Source of the DNA: Bacteroidetes bacterium HGW-Bacteroidetes-16
GTDB lineage: Bacteria; Bacteroidota; Bacteroidia; Bacteroidales; F082
Assembly (NCBI GenBank): GCA_002840975.1
Contig: PHDN01000014.1
Location: 25,545-89,544 of the forward strand
Direction: 5' to 3'
Length of the DNA stretch: 64,000 nt
The translations under genes were made by a program, and so were the position numbers. Shown piece by piece: positions 24,919-34,279 of this stretch. Within the stretch, counting starts at the first letter, position 1. Each line of letters starts with the position of its first letter. The notes under the pieces were generated by a model. It saw only the letters and a list, made by a program, of their open reading frames with translations. It was not told the origin of the DNA and made no database searches.

Positions 24919-27621
24919 TTAAATATCCCTAAAGTCTTTTTTCTTGTTCAGTTTCAAATCTTGCAGGATGCTGGCCTTTACATTAATGCTAAAATTCCAG
25001 CTTTGACGAGCCCCTGTTGGAATCCAGCTGAAACGCATTTCCCAGCAGTGTAAATCACGGTAGAGATTGATGGAGGTATAGGAAAGTTTGTTCTGGGTAA
25101 AATCCCATCCGGAGTTAAAGGTAAATTTCCACTTGGGTGTGATATTCACCTGGCCCGAAAACCCAAGCGTTTGTACGATGGTTTCGGTAGGGACTTTCAT
25201 GTAGTTGATATAGTTGAACTTGTTGGTATAGGTAAAATTGTAGTTGAGCGAAAGCGACCAGGGGATTTTCCAATCCACGAAGTCATCAGGATTGTTTTCA
25301 ATTTCATCCATTTCGGCCTCTGTGGCATTGGGCGGGGTTTCGGGAGAAGATTCAGTTTCCTTCTTACCTTTGTTTTTCCCCAACTCCTTATCGCTGATGC
25401 TATAGCTCATGCTTAATCTCCAGGAAGTATTATCGATGCGCAACAATTTACGGTTGATGTCCCATTCGTACTTATTGTATCTGTATCCTGCTGAGTCGGC
25501 GGCGTATGGGTCCCACAACGAGTTATATTGAATAGAAAAACCCTTCCACAACGTGGTACGTCCACTCATGGAGATCATCGACATTTTTAAGGAGTCGGCA
25601 GCCAGGTTATAACTTCCCGAGATATTGAAACTTTCGATCAGCACCACCTTCCTAAGGCCGGTAATGGTATCTTTTCTCGAGGGAATTTTCATCTCCAGGT
25701 TATTCCCCAAGCTAAATGTAATGCTTCCCGATTTTTGGCCAGGTGGCGAGCCAAACAACGATTCCTTAAAATGAGAATATTGCACCTCGTTTCCATCCTT
25801 ATCCAGGTAATTGCCGTAATACCCATAGTTATTTGTACTAAAATCGGGTGTATAGGAGAACCCTAAACTTGGGGTAAGAACGTGCCTGATGGCGCGGACG
25901 GGGCCCTTTTTAAAACGGGCCATTCCAAATAATTTGGTCGAAAGGCTGGTACTTAAACTATAATCATAAGCATTTCGAAAACCGGGAATGGTGTCTTTTG
26001 GATTGAATCCAATGATGGTGTCGTTACCTGAAATAAGGGTGTCGTTTACCCAATCGCGAATGCGAATGGTTTGGCTGGCCATTCGGTCGGTAAAATTGAT
26101 GGAATTACTTAACGTGAAAAACTGAAGTACTTTTATTGGAAGAGCAATGGGAATTTTGTGGACGGCTCCCCATTGCATCTCATTGTCCCACATGGTTTGT
26201 GTAAAAATTGTTGAGTCGGAGGTACTCGCGGTATTTCGGGCATTGGTTGAATAGGTCACGCTCAGGTCTTCGTAGAACTTCTTTTTGCCACTACCTTCTC
26301 TTCGCAAAGGATAAAATCTATTTACTGAAAAATTAAGCTCCGGGAGAGTCATATCCACCACATGTGTTTTGGTGTTTTGCCGGTGGCTGGCATTCAGGGT
26401 CAGAAAATATTGGCTGTTCCAGTTGCGTTGGTAGGCCACACTCGACTGAAATTCATTGCTCAGGTAATCTTCAGCGGAAACCACGTTGTATTTTACATAA
26501 TTGGAACTCACGATATTCACATTGGCTGTAAAAGTAGTGTTAGGCCTGGCTTTCGGATCCTGCTGATGTGACCATCGGATGCGGAAGTCACGTGTGTCCG
26601 AATAATCAGGTGAATCTTTCGTGCCCACAATATTTTGGGCATAACCCAGGTTGAAGTCACCACCATAACGGTACCTTTTTTTGTAGCGGTAACGTGGCTT
26701 TACGCCCCAACTCCCCCTTGAATAAACATCTGCCAGCACCTGTAAATCCATGTAATCGTTGATAGCCCAGTAGTATCCTCCGTTTTCAAGAAAAAAGCCA
26801 CGTGTATTCGACTCACCGTAGGTGGGGATGACAATTCCGGAAGTTTGGCCCGATTTGTTTGGGAAAAATCCAAAAGGAAGTGCAAGAGGGGTTGGCATGC
26901 CTTCAATTTCGAGATAAGCAGGACCGGTTACAATTTTTGAATCAGGGATTACCCGTGCCTTGTTAAATTTGAATCCATAATGCGGATGCTCTTCTAAATT
27001 ACAGGTAGTATACGATCCATGAAAAATGTTTACCGTATTGTCCTTGAGTTTTTTAACCTGTTGACCATGCAAAAACCCCTGATCATCTTCTGTGATGACA
27101 CCCGAAATGATCCCTTTTTGTGTGTCGAAGTTATAAGTCATGGTTTTCGACTTAAACGTTTGTCCAGCCTGCGTAAATTCAGGATTTCCTATCATGTTTC
27201 CCGATGAATCGGCAACCCCGGCAGCGTAAACCGTATTCGTCGACATATCTACTTCTATGTAAGCGGCTTTTAAAGTGATGTCTTTATAAGTAACCACCGC
27301 TTCGCCATAAAGAAATATTTTACGGTGTATGATGTTTTCAACAATACTATCTCGTGCTGTCCGTTTAACCTCTGCGTCAATTTTGTTGGACTTTTCTTTT
27401 TTCTTTTGAATCGTATCGTTTGTATTGCTTGTATTTATTAAAGTGTCGTTTGTTATTGATTCATTAAAATTGAGGGTGTCCGCATGAACTGACTGATTTG
27501 AATCAGGAGGCATCAAACTTGTCCCCGGCATTGAAATGGAATATAATGTATCGCAGTTTAAAACGATGAGTATTAACCAAACCCATGTTAATAATTTGCC
27601 CGAAGAGTGATCTTTCAACAA
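24919..27621 (-). CDS. lptD: LptD/OstA-like outer membrane LPS assembly protein
   Basis: The 900-residue protein has an N-terminal hydrophobic export signal (about residues 9-25), a Ser/Asn/Thr-rich linker, an OstA-like beta-jellyroll segment with EAVVTYKDITLKAAYIEVD near residue 105, and a long beta-barrel region rich in alternating aromatic residues, ending with SWIPTGARQSWNFSINVKAS. LptD inserts lipopolysaccharide into the outer leaflet with LptE. No ATG is available ahead of the signal peptide in frame; the start is a TTG at 27621 (another TTG is the next codon). It diverges from the amidase gene. The family assignment is firm in pattern though Bacteroidota members differ from the proteobacterial ones. 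Confidence 0.87.
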   Translation of the reverse strand: MLKDHSSGKLLTWVWLILIVLNCDTLYSISMPGTSLMPPDSNQSVHADTLNFNESITNDTLINTSNTNDTIQKKKEKSNKIDAEVKRTARDSIVENIIHRKIFLYGEAVVTYKDITLKAAYIEVDMSTNTVYAAGVADSSGNMIGNPEFTQAGQTFKSKTMTYNFDTQKGIISGVITEDDQGFLHGQQVKKLKDNTVNIFHGSYTTCNLEEHPHYGFKFNKARVIPDSKIVTGPAYLEIEGMPTPLALPFGFFPNKSGQTSGIVIPTYGESNTRGFFLENGGYYWAINDYMDLQVLADVYSRGSWGVKPRYRYKKRYRYGGDFNLGYAQNIVGTKDSPDYSDTRDFRIRWSHQQDPKARPNTTFTANVNIVSSNYVKYNVVSAEDYLSNEFQSSVAYQRNWNSQYFLTLNASHRQNTKTHVVDMTLPELNFSVNRFYPLRREGSGKKKFYEDLSVTYSTNARNTASTSDSTIFTQTMWDNEMQWGAVHKIPIALPIKVLQFFTLSNSINFTDRMASQTIRIRDWVNDTLISGNDTIIGFNPKDTIPGFRNAYDYSLSTSLSTKLFGMARFKKGPVRAIRHVLTPSLGFSYTPDFSTNNYGYYGNYLDKDGNEVQYSHFKESLFGSPPGQKSGSITFSLGNNLEMKIPSRKDTITGLRKVVLIESFNISGSYNLAADSLKMSMISMSGRTTLWKGFSIQYNSLWDPYAADSAGYRYNKYEWDINRKLLRIDNTSWRLSMSYSISDKELGKNKGKKETESSPETPPNATEAEMDEIENNPDDFVDWKIPWSLSLNYNFTYTNKFNYINYMKVPTETIVQTLGFSGQVNITPKWKFTFNSGWDFTQNKLSYTSINLYRDLHCWEMRFSWIPTGARQSWNFSINVKASILQDLKLNKKKDFRDI

Positions 27622-27633
27622 AATCGTTTGGTT

Positions 27634-27641
27634 TACTTTTG
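27634..27641 (+). promoter_or_regulatory. -7 box TACTTTTG for the amidase/MCE genes
   Basis: A perfect TAnnTTTG whose G is 8 bp before the ATG at 27649, implying a leader of only a few bases. Confidence 0.55.
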
Positions 27642-27648
27642 TTTAATA

Positions 27649-28857
27649 ATGGAAATTTTTTTTAAAGTTGCAAATATAGTACCAAAAAATCAGAACCTGA
27701 TAAACTTGAAACGAATCTGGATCATAACAATTGTGTTGCTGGCAACCTTCATTCCAAATCAATGGATAATGGCCCAAAAAGGTACCAAAATCAGTACGGT
27801 GGTTATTGATGCAGGACATGGAGGAAAAGATCCGGGTGCCTCGACTAAAAGGGTGAAAGAAAAAGACATCGCGTTGTCGGTTGCCTTGAAAGTGGGCGGG
27901 TATATTGAAGCACAATTTAAAGATGTTAACGTAATTTACACCCGCAAAACGGATCGGTTTATTCCGCTTTACGAGCGTGGTGAAATAGCCAACAGAAACA
28001 ATGCTGATTTGTTTATTTCCATTCATTGCAATGCCAACAACAGTTCATCCATCTTTGGTTCAGAAACCTATGTGCTTGGTATTGAAGAAAAAAGAACCAA
28101 GTTGAATATGAATGTGGCGATGATGGAGAACGCGGCTATTTTACTCGAAGAAGATGCTTCGGAAAAATATGGCAATTTCGACCCAACTTCACAGGAAGCC
28201 ATTATTGGTTTATCTCTTTTTCAAAATATCTATCTCGATCAGAGTTTGTCGTTTGCCTCCAACGTTCAACAGCAGTTCACCGAACGGGTGGGCAGGAAAG
28301 ACCGCAGTGTGCATCAGGCAGGATTTTTAGTATTATGGAAAACCGCTATGCCTTCGGTGTTGATAGAGCTGGGATACCTTTCGAACCCCAATGAGGAAAC
28401 CTTCCTTGCCTCTGAAAAGGGACAGGTATACCTGGCATCAGCCATTTACAGGGCATTTAAAGACTATAAACTTGAATTTGAAAAGGAAAACAAAGCCTAT
28501 GCCTATCGGGCTGAAGCACTTAAGCAAAATCAACCTGAGCAAGTACAAGAAAAAGAAGTGATTACGGATACAAGTCCCGCACCAAGGGAATTAGAATTTC
28601 TTGTTCAATTCTATACAAGTCCGCGACAGTTGCCGCTGAGCGATCCACGTTTTAAGCAACTCCCCGAAATATCCTATTATGAACACAATGGTTTGTATAA
28701 ATATACAAGTGGACATTTTAGCAAGATGGAAGAGGCATCGAGGCATCAAACAAAGGTGCGAAAGCAGGGATTTGGAGATGCTTTTGTCATCGCGGTTTAT
28801 CAGGGGAAGCGTATCCCTATTAGCGAGGCAAGGCAAATACAGTTGTCTGAAAATTAG
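27649..28857 (+). CDS. N-acetylmuramoyl-L-alanine amidase (Amidase_3)
   Basis: The zinc enzyme cuts the amide bond between muramic acid and the stem peptide in the periplasm. From the ATG at 27649 it has 402 residues. After a short N-terminal stretch comes a signal-like helix (KRIWIITIVLLATFI, ending IMAQ). Motifs include VVIDAGHGGKDPGAS with the first zinc His, RGEIANRNNADLF, SIHCNAN with a second His, and SVLIELGYLSNP with the catalytic Glu. The last 90 residues (LEFLVQFYTSPRQLP onward) look like a SPOR-type domain for binding denuded peptidoglycan. A TTG at 27706 would place the signal peptide at the N-terminus and is a possible true start. An MCE gene follows. Confidence 0.9.
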   Translation: MEIFFKVANIVPKNQNLINLKRIWIITIVLLATFIPNQWIMAQKGTKISTVVIDAGHGGKDPGASTKRVKEKDIALSVALKVGGYIEAQFKDVNVIYTRKTDRFIPLYERGEIANRNNADLFISIHCNANNSSSIFGSETYVLGIEEKRTKLNMNVAMMENAAILLEEDASEKYGNFDPTSQEAIIGLSLFQNIYLDQSLSFASNVQQQFTERVGRKDRSVHQAGFLVLWKTAMPSVLIELGYLSNPNEETFLASEKGQVYLASAIYRAFKDYKLEFEKENKAYAYRAEALKQNQPEQVQEKEVITDTSPAPRELEFLVQFYTSPRQLPLSDPRFKQLPEISYYEHNGLYKYTSGHFSKMEEASRHQTKVRKQGFGDAFVIAVYQGKRIPISEARQIQLSEN

Positions 28858-28930
28858 ATATTCATATTAATTAACGGCATTTTTTCGATGCTATAAAACA
28901 AAATATGTACCTTAGCGTTTTTAAAATACA

Positions 28931-29893
28931 ATGGCAGAAAAAAAAGTGAACCGATATAAAGCCTATGGTATTGGCCTAAGTTTTATTGTTGCACTCGTAC
29001 TTTTTATATGGGGCTTCAACTTCTTAAAAGGCAATGATATTTTAGGTAAAGAAACCGTTTATTTTTCTGAGTATTATCAGGTGAACGGGTTAGTGAAAGC
29101 GAACCCGGTGATGATAAATGGATTACGTGTTGGCAAGGTAAAAGATATCTATTTTAACCCGGACATGTCGGGTCGTATCATCGTTTCGTTTACACTTAGC
29201 AATGACTTCCCCGTGCCCGTAAATTCAGTGGCACGAATCTTTAGCTCGGATTTAATGGGCTCCAAAGCCATTGACTTGGTTTTGGGCGATTCGAAGCAAT
29301 TTGCGCACGATGGTGACACGGTGAAGTCGCAGGTGGAGGCAGGTTTGATGGCCGAAGTAAATGCACAGGTGCAGCCCATAAAAAAGAAGGCGGAAGATTT
29401 GCTGGCTTCCATGGATACGCTGGTGGTGGCTTTTCAGTCCATATTTAATGAGTCGGCGCGAGACAACCTGAAGGAAAGTTTTAACAATATCAGGATGACC
29501 TTTGAAAATCTGGAAAATGCCACAGGAAATATTGATAACCTGGTAGTTACCGAATCTGGTCGGATTTCTTCCATTCTAATCAGGTTGGATTCACTTGCCC
29601 TGATATTGAGTCAAAACAAACAAAATTTTAATCAGATCATCTCAAATTTCAAATTGATCAGCGATTCGCTTGCCCAATCAGACATCCCTGCTACTTTTTC
29701 CAACATCAATACCACCGTGGCCGAAATGCAGAAGTTGTTAAGTTCTATTGAACAGGGAAAAGGCACCCTGGGTCAATTGATGGTAAACGACAGTTTGTAC
29801 AATCAATTAAATAACTCTGCGGCCAGCCTCGACTCGCTGCTGAGGGATGTACGTGAAAACCCCAAGAGGTATGTTAAATTCTCTGTTTTTTAA
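28931..29893 (+). CDS. MlaD/MCE-domain lipid transport protein
   Basis: The 320-residue protein has one N-terminal membrane helix (about residues 12-28, GIGLSFIVALVLFIWGF) and an MCE domain with YYQVNGLVKANPVMINGLRVGKV and SSDLMGSKAIDLVLG. The C-terminal half is a long helical region typical of MCE proteins that form periplasmic hexamers. Such proteins carry phospholipids between membranes with an ABC transporter, which is not in the window. It follows the amidase by 73 bp. A near-consensus TACCTTAG box at 28908-28915 may give it a promoter of its own. Confidence 0.92.
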   Translation: MAEKKVNRYKAYGIGLSFIVALVLFIWGFNFLKGNDILGKETVYFSEYYQVNGLVKANPVMINGLRVGKVKDIYFNPDMSGRIIVSFTLSNDFPVPVNSVARIFSSDLMGSKAIDLVLGDSKQFAHDGDTVKSQVEAGLMAEVNAQVQPIKKKAEDLLASMDTLVVAFQSIFNESARDNLKESFNNIRMTFENLENATGNIDNLVVTESGRISSILIRLDSLALILSQNKQNFNQIISNFKLISDSLAQSDIPATFSNINTTVAEMQKLLSSIEQGKGTLGQLMVNDSLYNQLNNSAASLDSLLRDVRENPKRYVKFSVF

Positions 29894-29915
29894 CTGGTTC
29901 GTTCTTCCACCCTCA

Positions 29916-29953
29916 AAAAAAAAAGACGGTTCAGATGAGCCGTCATTTTTTTT
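29916..29953. terminator. bidirectional terminator between the MCE and cold-shock genes
   Basis: GACGG (29925-29929) pairs with CCGTC (29940-29944), with TCA and TGA extending the stem. It is flanked by a run of A and a run of eight T, so it can act on both convergent transcripts. Confidence 0.82.
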
Positions 29954-29970
29954 TGCAAAAAAAGCAATCG

Positions 29971-30162
29971 TTAAATTACTTTTACATTTACTGCATTAAG
30001 TCCTTTTTTACCTTGTTGTAATTCAAACTCAACGTTATCACCTTCGCGAATTTTGTCGATTAACCCAGAAATGTGCACAAAGTGTTCTTTGTTGTTCCCT
30101 TCTTCACTGATGAATCCAAATCCCTTGGCTTCATTGAAGAATTTTACTGTTCCTTTACTCAT
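29971..30162 (-). CDS. cold-shock domain protein
   Basis: The 63-residue single cold-shock domain has both RNA-binding motifs: KGFGFIS (RNP1) near residue 13 and HFVHIS (RNP2) near residue 27. It binds single-stranded nucleic acid as an RNA chaperone. Length and composition are standard for bacterial Csp proteins. The 5' leader is only about 20 nt, so the long thermosensor leader known for E. coli cspA is absent here. A palindrome lies in its promoter. Confidence 0.97.
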   Translation of the reverse strand: MSKGTVKFFNEAKGFGFISEEGNNKEHFVHISGLIDKIREGDNVEFELQQGKKGLNAVNVKVI

Positions 30163-30187
30163 TGTAGATAATTAAAATATTAAAATA

Positions 30188-30195
30188 CAAAGATA
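30188..30195 (-). promoter_or_regulatory. -7 box TATCTTTG for the cold-shock gene, with adjacent palindrome
   Basis: A perfect TAnnTTTG on the minus strand ending 26 bp before the ATG at 30162. Just upstream of it (30198-30210) lies GTTATTTAATAAC, a 6+1+6 palindrome in the -7/-33 spacer, where a repressor could bind. Confidence 0.6.
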
Positions 30196-30234
30196 TTGTT
30201 ATTTAATAACTTAAAGACATTTTTATAAAAAAAT

Positions 30235-32535
30235 TTATGGAAACACAATTTTTTTTGTGGATATCCACTTTTCATGATCGAAAATGGTAGCGATAATAAT
30301 TCCCCTAAAGGCTCGCTCAGGCTTCCATGTGGCATGTTTACCATTGCAAAAGAATACTCCCAGTTCAAGGCCGGCCTCGTCAGTCAGTCTGACTTTATAA
30401 TCGCTTCTATTGGGAAATTCAAAATTGATCACGCCCCGTGATGGGTTTGGGTAAACCAAAATATTCGGATCGTTAAGTGTATGATTTGATGTCGATACAA
30501 TCGTTTTGTCCCACACCGCAAGGGTATATTCGCCCAGTTGCAGTTCATTCACAAAAATATATCCGATCATCCACGTTCCCAATACTTCCTGGGGAACCAT
30601 GTGCCATTCCTCAACCGAATTGGCCCGGTACAACAGTACGATGGAGTCGTTGCCGGAAAGTATCAAACTGTCATCTAAATATCCTCCCTGGCTATAGTAA
30701 AACCTTCCGCGTGCTTTAAAACTATCCGAAAGTAATCCTTCTGTTTGCCAATAGCGGTAAGGCGATAACCGCAAGCCTTCTACGGGTGCTTTCAAAGGGT
30801 CGGGGGCTGCCCAGTGATGTGTAACCCGCAACAATGATGAATCGGTACAGGCATCCAGATAAAGTTTAAAATAAGTATCGGGATAGGTGTATTCCTGAGG
30901 AGACGAAAACAACTTAAAATTGTCGGAAGTGGCATCACAAGCGGTTTCAAAAGGATCGATCATAATGGCAACGGGATTAAAATCGATCATCTTAACCGAA
31001 TGCCCCGAGGCACCGGAAAAGTGAATGGTATCGGTTTGAAATCGAAAATGATTGTCCATAAATCCTACCTCAACTACCACATCCATGGCCAGGAAGTCGG
31101 CTCCTTTGAATTTCTGTTGCGGGTAAATATCCACCCGAAATTCATTTCCAAGAGGTGTTACACGACTTGAGTCAATTGAGAAATGGGGAGTTCCGGGTGT
31201 GAATACCCAGGCATCAAAAAAACCACTCAGGTCGATCCCGGTATAGGAAGTTAAAAAATCACGCATTTCTTCGGATGAAACCGACTGGTATGCAAAATGA
31301 TTCAAATAAGCTGTTACAGACTCAAAAAAAAGTGAATCCCCCAAATAAGCCCGCAACGCGTTCACCACGGTTCCCCCTTTGTCATAAGCTGTTTTTCCAT
31401 ACGTAACATCTTGGGGTATATTGTTTAATGGCCAATAGCCACCATCAATGATGTGCGCTTTCAAAAGCATCTCTTTATGTTTGGCGCGCATGGTCTGAAT
31501 AAAACTTTCGTGGCTGTATAATACTTCCAGATAGTACAATTCGCAAAAAGTAGCCCAGCCCTCATTCAACCACATGTCTTCGGCAGTAGAGCAGGTTACT
31601 TCATCACCGAACCACATGTGCGACAATTCGTGGGTATATAACGCTTCATAAGAAGTGCCTCCATTGAAGGCAAAATGTGGTAAGGCAATATTTCCGGCAT
31701 GCTCCATGGCGCCAATGGCGGTTGAAGTGTAGCCTATTTTTTCAAAGGGATAAGGGCCGAAATGTGATTCAAAAAAATCCATGATTGCATCCAGGTTAAC
31801 GAATGTTCCTGCCACTTTTGATGAATCTGCCGGACGAGTATATATCTCAATTGGAATAGTATCCTCCAAACCGGGATATGAGTCGTAATAGGCGTGGAAA
31901 TCTCCGGTGGCGACCGACACCAGATAGGTAGGAATTTCATGTACCATCTGCCAATGCCACGTTGTGGTTCCATCGCCATTGTCAATGGTTTCGGTGAGGA
32001 GGCCGCCACCAGTGGCCATTAGTCCATTTTCGAGTGCGGTATACACATCATAGGTGGCCCGGTCGGTAAAATCATCTACACACGGAAACCAGGTTTTCCC
32101 CAAATTATGTGGTATCGAAACGAATCCAACTCCTAAATTAAATGTATAATCACCCGAAAAATGATACCCTCCCCAATCTTCGTGAAAAGGTTGTCCATGA
32201 TAATAGATGGTCGCGGTGATGGTATCATTCATTGCCAAAGGATTAGCAAAGAGAATATGCATTGTTTTTTCAGCCTGATTAAAGAAATGCTGTTGTCCAT
32301 CTACAACTACTGAATCAACCGTGAGAGACTCCAAATTAAGCGGAACCTGAAATAATCCACCAATCCTGGTTACAAAAGTGATTTCAGCATAGCCTGAAAT
32401 GGTTTTGGAGTTGGTGTTCACATCGCTCAAATGCAGGTTGTAATGCAAGGCGTTCAGGGTGTCGCCAATGGATTGAGCAGTGATAAATCCACAGGAACAA
32501 CAGGATACAATGACAAGAAGAAAATATTTTCTCAT
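30235..32535 (-). CDS. secreted M1-family metallopeptidase with T9SS sorting domain
   Basis: This 766-residue exported protein has a signal peptide (MRKYFLLVIVSCCSCGFITAQ). The gluzincin site is HELSHMWFGDEV followed 18 residues later by the Glu in WLNEGWATF, and the substrate-recognition segment GAMEHAGNIALP lies before it. A non-catalytic region follows, and the last 80 residues, starting ILVYPNPSRGVINFEF, are a type A C-terminal sorting domain, so the protein should cross the outer membrane by type IX secretion and be released or surface-bound. It probably degrades peptides outside the cell. A near-consensus TACTTTTA box lies at 32554-32561. Confidence 0.92.
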   Translation of the reverse strand: MRKYFLLVIVSCCSCGFITAQSIGDTLNALHYNLHLSDVNTNSKTISGYAEITFVTRIGGLFQVPLNLESLTVDSVVVDGQQHFFNQAEKTMHILFANPLAMNDTITATIYYHGQPFHEDWGGYHFSGDYTFNLGVGFVSIPHNLGKTWFPCVDDFTDRATYDVYTALENGLMATGGGLLTETIDNGDGTTTWHWQMVHEIPTYLVSVATGDFHAYYDSYPGLEDTIPIEIYTRPADSSKVAGTFVNLDAIMDFFESHFGPYPFEKIGYTSTAIGAMEHAGNIALPHFAFNGGTSYEALYTHELSHMWFGDEVTCSTAEDMWLNEGWATFCELYYLEVLYSHESFIQTMRAKHKEMLLKAHIIDGGYWPLNNIPQDVTYGKTAYDKGGTVVNALRAYLGDSLFFESVTAYLNHFAYQSVSSEEMRDFLTSYTGIDLSGFFDAWVFTPGTPHFSIDSSRVTPLGNEFRVDIYPQQKFKGADFLAMDVVVEVGFMDNHFRFQTDTIHFSGASGHSVKMIDFNPVAIMIDPFETACDATSDNFKLFSSPQEYTYPDTYFKLYLDACTDSSLLRVTHHWAAPDPLKAPVEGLRLSPYRYWQTEGLLSDSFKARGRFYYSQGGYLDDSLILSGNDSIVLLYRANSVEEWHMVPQEVLGTWMIGYIFVNELQLGEYTLAVWDKTIVSTSNHTLNDPNILVYPNPSRGVINFEFPNRSDYKVRLTDEAGLELGVFFCNGKHATWKPERAFRGIIIATIFDHEKWISTKKIVFP

Positions 32536-32754
32536 TTCCGGGTGTTTAAAAAGTAAAAGTAGTGATAAAATATTTGATTTTTGTTGAAATGTAAAATAGG
32601 ATGCGGCAAATTTCGTTTATTCTTCAATACACTGCAAGGGTAGCCGGAATTGGATTCGTGACTGTTCGTTACTGAACAATTTCTGTTGTGCAATGAACAA
32701 ACAAATAGTTTGTTTTTTAACGTTTATTAAACAGTAGTTTGGGGTTCAAATACT

Positions 32755-32762
32755 TATATTTG
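32755..32762 (+). promoter_or_regulatory. -7 box TATATTTG for the tolC-like gene
   Basis: A perfect TAnnTTTG ending 46 bp before the ATG at 32808. It is the plus-side promoter of a 272-bp divergent region (32536-32807) that holds no other gene. Confidence 0.58.
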
Positions 32763-32807
32763 TGGCACATTTTTAGTGTATACAGTTGGATATTTAAAAA
32801 TACAGGC

Positions 32808-34205
32808 ATGAATAAAAAAACGATGACTCTGATATTCGGAGTTTTACTGTTTATCTCCGGTAATCCCCTTTTAGCCCAGAAAGAATGGACTCTTGAAGAA
32901 TGTATCCTTTATGCATTCGAAAACAACATAGAGATAAAGAAGAGCATCATTAGCGTTGAATCGGCTGATGCTGATTTACTGCAAAGTAAATTAAATCTGT
33001 TGCCAACAGCTAACGGAAGTGCCTCTCAGAGTTATCGGTGGGGTAGAAACCTGAATCCTCAATCCAACCTTTATGTAACCGAACAAACAGATCAAACCAG
33101 TTTTGCATTGAGCTCGGATTTCACCTTGTTTAATGGTTTCCAGCAAATAAATAACGTTCAAAAAACTCAATTTGACTATTTGGCTATTAAATACGATTCT
33201 GATAAAATCCGGAATGACATGTCGCTGAATGTCGCAGCAGGTTATTTACTGATATTGTTTAATATTGAATTGGTAAAAAACGCAGAACGTCAGGTGCAAA
33301 CATCACAAGACCAAATCAATAGAACGATGAAACAAGTTGAAGCAGGAGCCGTAGCACGCGGAAGTCTTTTTGATATTCAGGCGCAGGGTGCCGGTGAAGA
33401 GGCTAATTTGGTAAGTGCCCGGAACAATTTGATGCTGGCTTACCTTGACTTGATGCAACTACTTGATCTGGAAGCGAATGCTGATTTTGATATTGAAAAA
33501 CCCCAATTGGAAATTATTGGAACGCCCACGCTTTTACCGGCGGAAATGATATATAATAAGTCAGTAACCTTAATGCCGGAAATAAGAAGTGCGGAATTAA
33601 GGGTACAGAGTGCCGACCGCAGTTTGGCCATGGCGAAGGGCATGCGTAGCCCACATCTTTTCGTATCTGGTTCGTACGGCAGCGCTTTTTCACGACAAAT
33701 ACTTGAAATAACCGGATATACTCCTGAGGGAGTCCCCATCTTTGGCGACACAAAAGCTTTTGATTTACAATTTAATGACAACCGTTCGGGAAGCGTTTAT
33801 TTTGGGTTAAATATTCCCATTTTCAATGGATTTCAGGTTTCTACCAACATCAACCAGTCGAAAATGTATCAGGAAACAGTTGATTTGAATCTACAATCTG
33901 AAAAACTGAGGCTTCGTAAGAACATCGAGTCGGCTTATGCCGATGCCATTGCAGCTTATCAAACCTACCTGGCACGGAAGAAAAGTGTAGATGCATTTTT
34001 CGAGGCATTCAAATATACCGAAGAAAAGTTTAATGTGGGGATGGTGAACTCTACCGATTATAATGTATCAAAAATTCAATTGGCGAACGCCGAATCAGAT
34101 CTGGCTTCTTCCAAATTTGATTATATCTTCAAAACAAAGATCCTTGATTTCTACATGGGTAAAACCCTTTCGTTAAGTGATATTGCCAATGTAAAAGTGA
34201 ATTAA
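32808..34205 (+). CDS. TolC-family outer membrane efflux protein
   Basis: The 465-residue protein begins with a signal peptide (KTMTLIFGVLLFISG to LLAQ). The mature sequence starts EWTLEECILYAFENN, the usual opening of TolC-type proteins, and contains two repeats of long helices; the segment TRFLP-like region appears as LNLLPTANGSASQSYRW. It forms a trimeric outer membrane duct. A periplasmic adaptor gene follows after 74 bp. No inner-membrane pump is encoded nearby, so the substrate is unknown. Confidence 0.92.
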   Translation: MNKKTMTLIFGVLLFISGNPLLAQKEWTLEECILYAFENNIEIKKSIISVESADADLLQSKLNLLPTANGSASQSYRWGRNLNPQSNLYVTEQTDQTSFALSSDFTLFNGFQQINNVQKTQFDYLAIKYDSDKIRNDMSLNVAAGYLLILFNIELVKNAERQVQTSQDQINRTMKQVEAGAVARGSLFDIQAQGAGEEANLVSARNNLMLAYLDLMQLLDLEANADFDIEKPQLEIIGTPTLLPAEMIYNKSVTLMPEIRSAELRVQSADRSLAMAKGMRSPHLFVSGSYGSAFSRQILEITGYTPEGVPIFGDTKAFDLQFNDNRSGSVYFGLNIPIFNGFQVSTNINQSKMYQETVDLNLQSEKLRLRKNIESAYADAIAAYQTYLARKKSVDAFFEAFKYTEEKFNVGMVNSTDYNVSKIQLANAESDLASSKFDYIFKTKILDFYMGKTLSLSDIANVKVN

Positions 34206-34279
34206 CCTACATCCTATTGTTTTAAAGATATTGTAGTACTTTTACCGTTGAAACCTCAACAATATAAACCGCTTTAAAA

